This document shows, piece by piece, positions 56,301 through 64,000 of a stretch of DNA of 64,000 nucleotides. Source of the stretch: Haliclystus octoradiatus (lineage: Eukaryota > Cnidaria > Staurozoa > Stauromedusae > Haliclystidae); assembly GCA_916610825.1 (NCBI GenBank), contig OU744450.1, forward strand, positions 10,723,380 to 10,787,379. The letters run 5' to 3'. The position numbers were made by a program, and so were the translations under genes. Position 1 is the stretch's first letter; every line of letters begins with the position of its first letter. The notes beneath the pieces are model-generated. The model saw only the letters and a list, made by a program, of their open reading frames with translations. It did not search any database and was not told the DNA's origin.

Positions 56301-59300
56301 AGCTTTGTCCTTACCATATACCAATATATCGTCTATATACACCATACAACAATTAAGATCAGACAAATGATCGGTCATTGTTCTTTGAAATATTTCTGGT
56401 GCCGAACTAACACCGAACGGTAAGCGTAAATATCGATAATTACCACGGTGTGTCGCTATTGTTGTCAAATCCAAAGATGATTCATCTAATTTTAATTGAT
56501 GAAAACAGCTTTCTAAATCGAGAATAGAAAAGAGCTTTGAAAAATTTGAATGAATGAATGAATGTCAAAAAATGAATCAGCGGTTGGAATAACAAACCGT
56601 TCACGTTGTATAGATTCATTCAATTTACGAAAATCGCCACAAATTCGAATTTTATTATTTTTTCTCTTAGCTACAACAATTGGCGATAACCATTTACTAG
56701 GCTTTAATACACACTCCTTTATTCCTAAATTTTCTAAACGATCAAGCTCATTTGAAACGGATTCATGTAACCTGAAAGGTAGCTTTCGAGCTCCCTGTGC
56801 AGCAGGTTGAGCATTAGGTTTTATTTGTAGTGTAGCCGTGCCAATACTTCCTAACAATGTAGCCTCATTAATTTGTACAAAATATTCTTTTGGTCAACGG
56901 CTGACCACCTAAATTTAAATAATCAGAATAACTAAGTAATGGACACGTCATATTATCAGTACATTTCGCTGTAATTTTGAGCGGGCTATGATTTGGTGAA
57001 GCGGATAAACCAACGGTGCCCTCGGCGGTAATACGAATAGCTTTGCTATTCCATGGTTTTACAAATTTATCAGTTGGTTGCGTAAGATCCTTGGCATATT
57101 TTAAAATATTAAACGGTATCATAGTAGACGTACTGCCAGGATCGATAAGAAACGTTATTTTTTTATCAAACGCCCATAAATCAACATATGCCCTCTTGCC
57201 GGGAGTGTTAGAATGGACGGCAAAAAAACCATCTGAAGGCGTGTCAGACGAATCAGAATTGGAATAAACTACTGCTGCCGCTCTTTCTGAGCGGGATTTA
57301 GATTTCGACTTGCTATTACGTTTATCAGATTTCTTATTATCATATTTATTTTTACTTGATGTAGATGCATCACGGTTATCAAATCTATCACGCGAGTGTG
57401 ACGACACTTTTGATTTTGATAGACAAACAGAACTAAAATGATTTAATCGACCACATTTTGAACACGTTTTACGATATGCAGGACATTTACCTCTTACATG
57501 ATTTTTACTGCAATATTTACAATCATCTACGACTGCGTTTGTATCGGATGGAGATAGCGTTAAAACGGTATCGCTTACTGTTTTGAAACTAGATATTAAA
57601 CGCATACATTGATCAATTTCTAAATTATCAATATCTTGTTGTAAAACGAGGCGTTTCGCGTCGTCGTTTTTAATGCCTCCAATCAGTAGATCACGAATTA
57701 ATAGTTCACCTGTGAGATTTCTGTCTGTATAACCAGATTCCTGATACAATGCTCGTAATTGCTGTAGAAATTCATGTATTGTTTCATCATGTGTTTGTTT
57801 CAAATCTAACAATCGACACCGATATTCCAGGTTCCGTCTTTGAGGTTTCAATATTCGTTCAATTTCGGTAAGCACGTTTGTCAAGTTTTCAACAAGTTGA
57901 AGTCCAAATTGACAATTTTTTTTAGCAAATCTTCTGAAATCATCTCCAGCCACGTTGTATAATATAGCCAGTTTCTTTTCTTCTGACTTTTCATCAAGGT
58001 CTGATGCAAGCATATAATTTGAAAATGTTGCCTTCCATTTTGTAAAGCGGTCATAAGCGTTACGTTGTCCAGGGTCAAATTCGGGTGGCAATCGACCACG
58101 AAAAGTAGCCATTCTCACAAATATGAAGAAAATCCTATCCACTGCGCCAATGTAGAGTTCTGTATTAACTCTAGCCAGAGAATGGTAGCAACAATAAGTA
58201 GTCAATTGTATAAAGTCAAAGATATAATTAATAACATACAGCATATAACACTGCTTGAATAACACTCTATCTAAACTAAATGATTACAAAGCTATTTATC
58301 CTACACGATTACGAGGTTACATACAAAAGAGACTAATAACTAATTATGCTAATTATTATGAATACTACAATAATAGCGTATAATTGAAAGTAGCCTAATG
58401 ATGTTATGTAGGATGACAAGGATAAAATATACCACGTAATGCTTATATGCCTACGCATTGTTTGCGTGACAAGGATGAAATACACCACGTTATGTTTAAT
58501 ATGCCTACGTATTGTTTGCGTGGAACCTTACCTAATAATAGATATAGTTTAGTATAAATGCAAGACAAATTAACTATAAAGAGGTGAAAGATAGAAAGTA
58601 AGAGTTGAATGTATACCAGAAGATTTATATATGTATGAGAATATATGTTTTATATGTTACGAAATCAAGAGAAATTATATATCAAATCAATATCAAGTTA
58701 CAAAAGAAGAGAATTTGGTGTATTCATTGGTGTCACTCTATATATCTCTCCTGAAGCTGTCCTTGACACTTCGTATGTTATTGGTGAGTCTTCTTATCAA
58801 TATAAGGGCCATTTACACTGCAGCAAAAAAGGCACGGTACTCGTCAATTAACACCCGAGGTGTTAACAAGAATGCGGCCCGTGCTGTTTTTTTTCAGGGT
58901 TTACACAGCTTATTAAAAACTGTTTTCAAGATCGCCCGTGCCTATTTTTACGCGGGCCGAGATTGAAAACTTACAAACTGAATTATAGGTTTCTCATTAT
59001 TTAATGGTTTTACAGGTGAAATTCGATAAATTGAGATTCAATTATGTTAAATAACTTGTAAGGATTCTGTTGAACTGAAAATCAATATGTTTTTCATCAA
59101 TTATAATATTTAAAATTTTGTTACATTCCTATCTCCATTGAGCAAAATTCAAATACATTTGGGTTAGTCTTTCAGCTCCTCCACATGCTACCACGCCAGA
59201 TCAGTTTTTCTGTGACAAAAGACACATCTAAATTTACGCTCTGCACTCGTAGTTACAATTTGCATAATTAAACCTTATACTAGAGAAACTTCATTAATTT

Positions 59301-61282
59301 TCAAAAGAAATACGTAACAAAATATGCTTAATGTGCTTATCTAGGTTTGGTAATCTTTAGTCTGTTACTGATTTTATTAGAAAACCTCAGAATTCCACTG
59401 TAAAGAGACGCAACTTCTACGATGACGTCATAATTACTGCAAAACGGCACGGTGCCCACTTTTTGAGCGGGCCGAGACTACCTCGAGAAATGATCTCGGC
59501 CCGATCAAAAAATATAGTAGGCACGGTGCCGCTTTTCAATGTCTGAAAAAGCCGTTTAGACAGTGTTTTTGCTTGGCCCGTGCTCAAAAACACTTGACAC
59601 CTTCACACCTTTGATGTGTTAATTGACGAGTACCGTGCCTATTTTGCTGCAGTGTAAATGGCCCTATAGTAAATAGCTTCAATGTATGGGTCTCTAAGGA
59701 AGGTTTGTACAGTCCGCCTTCAAATTGAATAGAACCCGTACAATTATTAATAATCTATTAATAATCACTGTACCTGTTGCATTTCCTTTTCAAGGGTTGC
59801 TGTTATGATATTTTTCAGTTCAGTCATTCCTTGTGGCTCCCCTGTGAGTAAAAATTTAAAATATTTGAACAATCAAATCAGGAGAAATGATAGAATAAGA
59901 GTCAAGTATTAGACACACATATGGATGCTTTTACGAATTTCATACAACAATGTGGTCATGAGGCGGTTTCATTTGATTGTAGTGTTAACAATTATAATGT
60001 TGGTGAGAATAATGGTAGTGAATAATGCGCAGTATACTGTGATAGTCGATAAGCCCATATGATTGGTTCAAACAGTCAATTATTTATCATTTACAGCAAA
60101 GAATCAATTGATAAATCTGACTCTAAGAAACAACAGAGACGAGCAATAATATGATACATTTGAAACAGTGTATCAGAATTATTACTATCATTATGCAAAA
60201 CAGCAAGTCAAATAAAAAATTGAAGCCTGCATGAGCCACGACTGGAAAACAGGGATTCTAAAACCTGACAAACACGTAGACTTTTACCTTTTAGATAATC
60301 TGTTGTTAAAGAAATCTAACAAAATAATAAAGCTGTTTGTTTTCATTTTACTTTGGATTGTGCTTGGAATATCTGTAAAATAGTATTACATTTGACTTTG
60401 ACAAGTGATGAGAATTATGCGGAACTATTTTGTAAACACTGAATTTCAAAATTAAACATTTGACATAAGAGAACATACTGCCATATTTCGTACCTAATAC
60501 AAAAGTCATCAAACTACCCCTGTGAAAAAGTTCATGAAATAGTTCATAAAAATGGGGCCAGGTAACATTCATGAACTGTTCATGAAACATCCATGAGCTG
60601 TTTGTGAGGGGTCCATAAACAGTTCATGAACTTAACCAATTTTTCGTAGGGGTGTAGGATTGAGGATGTGTGTTATTATGTGACACAATCTTAACTTACA
60701 AAAATATACTCAATATCATCATGTTTAATAAGAAATCGATTTATCATGGAGAATATTTATCTGATCTCAAAGCAACAAACCTTTCTCTTCATTGTTTTTT
60801 GTATTGCCAGATGATGGTTCAGTCAATGAGATCATGTCAGCATCCTTAAAATAAATAAATGCGTTACGACAAAATAAATTTTAAGTTGATGAACTGTTCA
60901 TGAACTTCTGAACTATCAATCCCAGGGGAAATCACATACACAATAATCATCAGACTAAGGTTATTATGTTTACTGAAGTCAAATCGACAAGAATTTCAGC
61001 TGAAATTATTCAACATTGAATTCATATCGCTACAAGAATTGGTTCTTGAAATATCTCTTACAAAATAGTTTATCAAAACAAATTCCCTACTAACAAGTCT
61101 ACTTCAAACAACTCTCATTTTAGAAATCAGTGTTGGCTTGTTGGTATCCTATTTGATAACTACTAACTAATCAATTGGTTAGGGGGTAGCACTACTTACT
61201 TTTATTGTATCTTCATTATTTTCTTTGACAATCTCTTCATTTTTACCCTGTGGATTATCATCGAGTGTTGCAGTTGTGATCT
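47326..61282 (-). CDS. Unrecognised gene, last four exons (acidic, Lys-rich C-terminus)
   Basis: Exons in transcript order: 61282-61200, 60844-60781, 59841-59774, 47454-47326. Every join is GT-AG and keeps one frame across three introns, giving 113 residues and TAA. The protein is hydrophilic and rich in Glu/Asn/Lys (for example GKNEEIVKENNEDTI, MTELKNIITATLEKEMQQ, RTNVDQQMKSNEEEITKK) and ends KSPKTKKGKKK. A short helical coiled-coil-like stretch spans the last two exons. No known domain was recognised. Further 5' exons must lie beyond 61283 and were not found. The last intron holds the nested BEL element and would be about 200 bp without it. Confidence 0.6.
47631..48277 (+). repeat. 5' LTR of the BEL element
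   Basis: Uninterrupted 647 bp copy. It serves as the reference that exposes the two insertions in the 3' LTR: GGATAATAGCG (Ty3 target) and CAATATAGTAAAT (MITE target) are intact here. Confidence 0.9.
48347..52015 (+). pseudogene. BEL gag-protease-RT-RNase H, 1222 codons to a frameshift
   Basis: Gag with a DUF1759-type block (LDKYDGDPLEYHNFIASF near residue 215); zinc knuckle region with CIICNKNHAVNKC and CFNCLKQGHSKIKC; DUF1758-type aspartic protease with LLDTGSNTSIM near 537; RT with LRVVFDAACKYGGTSLN, ILADIEGMFNQV and the catalytic box MYKDDLL near 950 (many BEL elements have YVDD); RNase H start FCDASEKGFGAVAYL near 1128. The frame ends DFKHS and stop. Family sequence (ANRVSEIHDL) resumes at once in another frame, so a single-base deletion near 52003 broke it. 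Confidence 0.9.
52016..53157 (+). pseudogene. BEL integrase part 1
   Basis: Second frame, continuing from RNase H into the integrase: VPQWRHVPGQLNPSDDASRG, zinc-binding region with HSGIDCIMAAIRRRFWIP and CITCKK, catalytic core starting STGVDFFGPFYVK, and RSDNRTNFVGAE, where the usual SDNG is SDNR. The frame departs from the family at about 53090, a second frameshift. Confidence 0.85.
53072..53746 (+). pseudogene. BEL integrase part 2 and DUF5641-like C-terminus
   Basis: Third frame: ELREAIANWNQQKISKYL, APHFGGTWEQLVRSAK (third catalytic position E), ILNCRPLTA. An in-frame TAA at 53336-53338 is followed by DDVNDLQPLTPNHFLL, TRKNWRRAQALLNMFWKRW and the C-terminal domain ending at 53746. With two frameshifts and one stop the element cannot encode a full pol. 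Confidence 0.85.
53913..54131 (-). repeat. 3' LTR of the nested Ty3 element
   Basis: 219 bp partner of 58151-58369, with about three substitutions between them. Confidence 0.9.
54276..56857 (-). pseudogene. Nested Ty3 pol in four broken pieces
   Basis: Pieces: 56857-56513 (RT start: SPIVVAKRKNNKIRICGDF), 56474-55713 (RT with YIDDILVYGKD and RNase H with ILCDASPYGLGAVLM), 55668-55327 (RNase H end, PAKENMNTLPDTLSR), 55304-54276 (integrase: HDSHLG, CETC, ATDIFHVDG, MSDNGSQFTS, SNGMVERFHRT, then the C-terminal domain). Frames change near 56510, 55700 and 55320, so at least three disruptions separate them. Catalytic residues of RT and of the integrase D,D,E are all present. Confidence 0.85.
56868..58112 (-). 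CDS. Nested Ty3 gag and protease, 414 codons
   Basis: Chosen start ATG at 58112 (MATFRGRLPPEFDP); the open frame extends further upstream but only through the LTR. Gag core (YDRFTKWKATFSNYML), a CCHC knuckle CSKCGRLNHFSSVC preceded by a shorter Cys/His box (CKYCSKNHVRGKC), a Ser/Lys-rich spacer, and a protease fold whose active-site triplet is DPG (TFLIDPGSTSTM) in place of the usual DTG or DSG. Ends near a frame change into pol. Confidence 0.8.
   Translation of the reverse strand: MATFRGRLPPEFDPGQRNAYDRFTKWKATFSNYMLASDLDEKSEEKKLAILYNVAGDDFRRFAKKNCQFGLQLVENLTNVLTEIERILKPQRRNLEYRCRLLDLKQTHDETIHEFLQQLRALYQESGYTDRNLTGELLIRDLLIGGIKNDDAKRLVLQQDIDNLEIDQCMRLISSFKTVSDTVLTLSPSDTNAVVDDCKYCSKNHVRGKCPAYRKTCSKCGRLNHFSSVCLSKSKVSSHSRDRFDNRDASTSSKNKYDNKKSDKRNSKSKSKSRSERAAAVVYSNSDSSDTPSDGFFAVHSNTPGKRAYVDLWAFDKKITFLIDPGSTSTMIPFNILKYAKDLTQPTDKFVKPWNSKAIRITAEGTVGLSASPNHSPLKITAKCTDNMTCPLLSYSDYLNLGGQPLTKRIFCTN
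58151..58369 (-). repeat. 5' LTR of the nested Ty3 element
   Basis: TGTAGAGTTCTG...ATGAATACTACA on the plus strand, 219 bp. Nearly identical to 53913-54131. Confidence 0.9.
58805..59665. mobile_element. MITE with ~47 bp inverted ends, in the BEL 3' LTR
   Basis: The left end AGGGCCATTTACACTGCAGC is repeated inverted at the right end. The pairing extends about 47 bp (to GTCAATTAA) with one mismatch. ATA flanks it at 58802-58804 and 59666-59668 (TATA if one more base is counted). Inside, GGCACGGTG and GGGCCGAG texts recur in both orientations. No transposase ORF. Superfamily unresolved. Confidence 0.75.
60516..60653. repeat. Diverged palindromic MITE copy
   Basis: CCCCTGTGAAAAAGTTCATG at the left and AATTTTTCGTAGGGG at the right, with TTCATGAACTGTTCATGAA inside. 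Same family as in the MND1 introns. A right-end fragment recurs at 60885-60928. Confidence 0.55.
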
Positions 61283-61626
61283 CTATAATAATTCCAATGA
61301 ACATAAATCATGGTTACCGTGGCTACTAATGCATGGTTTCTTCTAATAAATTATTTTCTGTTAGTATTATAATCCTGATCATTAGAAGAATGGAAACTAG
61401 AATGGAAATGCTAGAATCGAAATGCAAGAAATAACTGAAGGGTTCTGTTGAACTGTTTCTTTTCTGAATTTCATGCTGATTCAAGTGATTATTGATAGAT
61501 TGGGGATTCTGAACAAGCTTATACAAATTTGTATATTCTCTTTCTAATTTTCTGTCAGCGTATTAGCTACCAGGACTATTAATCAAGACATTTTTGTTCT
61601 GATTCAAACATTTCTGTTTAGTCTAT

Positions 61627-61805
61627 TCAATGATCTGCATTCTGATTGGTCCCATTGTTCACTCTTTTCTCATAGTGAGCGCAGGCAAGTTCCCTCCTAT
61701 TTTTCAAAAAGTAAACAAGCGATTCGCAGATATTTTTTCAATCAATTAATTTATATGAGAGTTTTATAAATTCCATAACAAGCAACAATACAAAATAAAA
61801 GTGGT
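61627..61805 (-). repeat. Dispersed repeat, inverted partner of 25548-25745
   Basis: The reverse complement shares GCGAATCGCTTGTTTAC-like, CACTATGAGAAAA and AATCAGAATGCAGATCAT texts with 25548-25745. Confidence 0.55.
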
Positions 61806-61870
61806 ATTTAGAAGTTCAGTAAGTGAATTAAATAAATTAAATGCATGTACACTGATAAGAAGATGTATCA

Positions 61871-62110
61871 ATGGAAACATATGTAATCCTTTTAAAAACT
61901 ATTTTGAAATTGCAAACCATTAACCATCAACCATCAACAAGAAACAATCATTACCATTTAAAGATACCAAGATTGAAAACAGAATACCGAAAAGCATCAT
62001 TTTATTATATGGGTACAAAAACTTACAACAAAGTAGCCCTTGAAATAAGAAAAACTACTTCATTTAATAAATATAAATTACTAATTGTAACTATATATCA
62101 TGTAGTTGAT
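61871..62110 (+). pseudogene. LINE RT C-terminal remnant
   Basis: HLKIPRLKTEYRKASFYYMG followed by TYNKVALEIRKTTSFNKYK matches the common end of L2/CR1/jockey-type RT proteins (basic, PR.RT.Y...SF.Y.G...N...IR...SF). Nothing upstream is recognisable. An 11 G run at 62135-62145 follows. Confidence 0.55.
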
Positions 62111-62515
62111 GTTAAAATCCAGACCTTTTTTATTGGGGGGGGGGGTTTGAAGTACATCCTACGTACAATCGTTATGCTGGAATTGCCTCGTTTGAATGTA
62201 TCCCATCAGATGCCACGAGGCATTAGTGCACTGCATTACCTGGAATCATGTGATCTTGGTCAGCCTCTTCTCCACAACAGAGGGTAAGTCTCGTGATACT
62301 GTAAGGGTGTAGTCATTCTTGCATGTGCTAGCCTGCTAGCAGGTCGATAACGAACGAACGAATTCGCATTTAATTAAATGCAACGCAAGTATGTCAAGAC
62401 GTACACGAAACAGTCGTGATTCGATTGCTTCAATGCCTTATGTGATACTGGTATCAAGATCATCTTTGGTTACGTCTCCTCAGTCACTTCAGAAGTTTCT
62501 TCTTTTCTGAGTGGT

Positions 62516-63542
62516 ATGTTTGAAGACCCTCAACAACGTCAGGATTTTGTTAACGACGTGGCACAAGCTGTAATGGCAGCTAGTAGACCATCACCATCGG
62601 CTCCGGTAAGCGCACCATCGGCACATTTACCAACTGCAAATGCCAGCGTTAATCCAGGTACGTCAGGTTTATTGTCTATGCCCTCTTTTGTGAATACTTT
62701 TTATTTGCCGTTGTCTAGCGGAGACGCCGTTGCAGCTGCCACTTATTTATCTGGTACATCTGCATCACTGGATACTACGACACCAATCACCAGCAGCCTA
62801 TTGCCTACGCTGCCACAGGTCTTTCAACCTTATATTATTGGTCCAGGTTACTCGCCAATCCCAGCTAAGCTGGTTGGTCAAATAGTAAATGGTCGCTTCA
62901 TAGAGCTATCTGAACTATTGTCGGTGGTTGGTGCCTTCGGTGGTTGACGTTGAGACAGAGCCACAATTAGTTATGGACGGTCTCGCTATTCTAATTGGTA
63001 AGCCAAAATCAAATCGTCGAAAGATTGACGATATTATCAGCTGGGTGGAAGCTTTCACAATATTTATGTCAGTACTAACCACTTATTGCCCTGGACGATG
63101 GAAGGACTTATCGTCTTATAAACTTGCCATAATCCGGCTGTTCCGCCAATTCAATTGCTGGGCATGGTTGTCCTATGATACAGCCTTTCGACAACACGCT
63201 GCAGCTAGTCAACAATCAGATTGGTCTCTAATCAACCATCGATTATACACATACCATACTGCTGGAGCTGTTGTTTGCTCTCGACTAGACCACACACGTT
63301 CGGAAAAAGGTGGTACAGCTACAAGAGGTGCAGAACCACGAGGTACCACTAACGGATTACGAGTATGCACATCATGGAACGGTGGATGGTGTTCATCGCG
63401 GTATGGAGTATGCCGATTCAATCAAATATGTTCAAAATGTTCAGAAAGCCATCGAAGTGTGGACTGCAACAAACAATCTAATGTGCCAGCTTTGGTACAA
63501 CCTCTCAAGCCTTTCGACAGCAGGCAGTTGCAACGGCGTTAG
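62516..63542 (+). pseudogene. Gag-like ORF of DIRS/Ngaro type, frameshifted
   Basis: Two frames: 62516-62947 (MFEDPQQRQDFVNDVAQAVM ... VNGRFIELSELLS) and 62928-63542 (DDIISWVEAFTIFMSVL, RWKDLSSYKLAIIRLF, AWLSYDTAFRQHAAAS, SDWSLINHRLYTYH, then a Cys-rich CTSWNGGWCSSRYGVCRF box). I recall this block order as the first ORF of tyrosine-recombinase retroelements in invertebrates. The frame change near 62930 breaks it. No recombinase or RT follows before the window ends. Family assignment is from memory. Confidence 0.45.
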
Positions 63543-64000
63543 TCCTTATATATATGTTGGTCTAGTTTGTTTATTTTATCTCTATTTTGTTGATTTCCCT
63601 CACTTACAAAATAGTAGTTAGTGGATTTGTAACTGTTATTCTCTTATTTACTCTTTTCTTAATGTTATCATAGTGTTTCAATGATTATTTTACACTCAAT
63701 TCAATTCGTTGTGTTTTTGCGTCTATCTTTTGTCATTAAAAAACAGCGTAGGTTGTTCTGAGTTTCTTGTTTGTGGCCATACAAGTCTGAAAACCGAGGC
63801 ATGTGTTACAAAAAGCGAGTTTTTGATCATTGAGCTTATTCATAAAATATGTCTTGTTTATGTTTTTGAGTGTCTCAACTGTGACGATTTAATTATCCAA
63901 AACATTGTTTATCACAACTTCAATAAGGTTACGATTTCAAACCAAGGTCGAGGAATGTATGTGTGCAACAGTAATGTCAGTTTTATTTACAAAAACTTAA
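63543..64000. other. Right edge, nothing recognised
   Basis: AT-rich sequence after the gag-like ORF. No ORF, inverted end or splice-consistent exon was found. Confidence 0.5.

Larger units (their letters stand above)
53913..58369 (-). mobile_element. Ty3/gypsy element inserted in the BEL 3' LTR
   Basis: LTRs 58151-58369 (5', minus strand) and 53913-54131 (3'), 219 bp each, differing at about three bases (near 53960/58198 and two near 54060/58298). A TGGCGCAGTGGATAGGAT primer binding site adjoins the 5' LTR. The target ATAA is repeated at 53909-53912 and 58370-58373 (ATAAT if the first T is shared). The coding region has gag in one frame and a pol broken into several. Confidence 0.9.
47631..59742 (+). 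mobile_element. BEL/Pao LTR retrotransposon with nested insertions
   Basis: 5' LTR 47631-48277 (647 bp, TGTTGAGAGCG...AACCCGTACA). The 3' LTR runs 53771-59742 and is split by a Ty3 element (53913-58369) and a MITE (58805-59665). ATTAT flanks the whole at 47626-47630 and 59743-59747, so the outer boundaries are secure. Within the LTR a ~55 bp unit containing TATGCCTACGCATTGTTTGC is tandemly duplicated (about 47813-47922). The internal coding region is broken. Host site: the last intron of the unrecognised minus-strand gene. Confidence 0.92.

Overview
The window is nuclear DNA of an animal, almost certainly an invertebrate. It is AT-rich and intron-dense. The host genes have clear metazoan identities (CCT6 chaperonin, FES/FER tyrosine kinase, MND1 meiotic factor) and are split by canonical GT-AG introns. 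Introns are mostly a few hundred bases unless a mobile element has landed in them. The repeat fauna (BEL/Pao, three different Ty3/gypsy elements, an L2/CR1-like LINE with an ATT tail, several MITE families, a DIRS/Ngaro-type gag-like ORF) is typical of marine invertebrates. The phylum cannot be fixed from the sequence; a tunicate or another deuterostome is a guess only.

Host genes in order: (1) CCT6, plus strand, entering from the left edge, 14 exons, stop at 15380. (2) A FES/FER-type kinase, minus strand, 14 coding exons that splice in frame to 891 codons, ATG at 37255, stop at 16147, convergent with CCT6. (3) MND1, plus strand, six exons splicing to 205 codons, ATG at about 37927 and stop at 47167, divergent from the kinase with about 670 bp between start codons. 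(4) The 3' exons of an unrecognised minus-strand gene (61282 to 47326), convergent with MND1. The three complete gene-to-gene intervals are under 800 bp, so nearly all the remaining space is intron.

The introns are a layered record of mobile elements, none of which interrupts an exon. CCT6 introns carry a DNA element nested in another (1354-2327 inside 865-3180), a TA-flanked MITE (3971-4886), two families of ~150 bp dispersed repeats, and an unusual 2.5 kb composite (12324-14853). That composite is a direct repeat plus an inverted copy, all apparently identical, bearing an ORF for a multi-pass membrane protein with an internal duplication. Kinase introns carry a MULE-like element with 9 bp target duplications (21032-21852), an L2-like LINE interrupted by a Ty3 element with identical LTRs (28798-33635), and a hairpin-rich 270 bp segment bounded by 50 bp direct repeats (35758-36027). 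MND1 intron 1 is almost entirely a decayed Ty3 element (38207-42443), and its later introns hold a palindromic MITE family. The last intron of the fourth gene is expanded from about 200 bp to over 12 kb by a BEL/Pao element whose 3' LTR was later hit by a Ty3 element and by a 47 bp-TIR MITE. The right end (61283-64000) has a LINE 3' remnant and a frameshifted DIRS/Ngaro-type gag-like ORF.

Exon boundaries were assigned by hand from splice signals, reading phase and remembered family sequence; no alignment or fold was computed.
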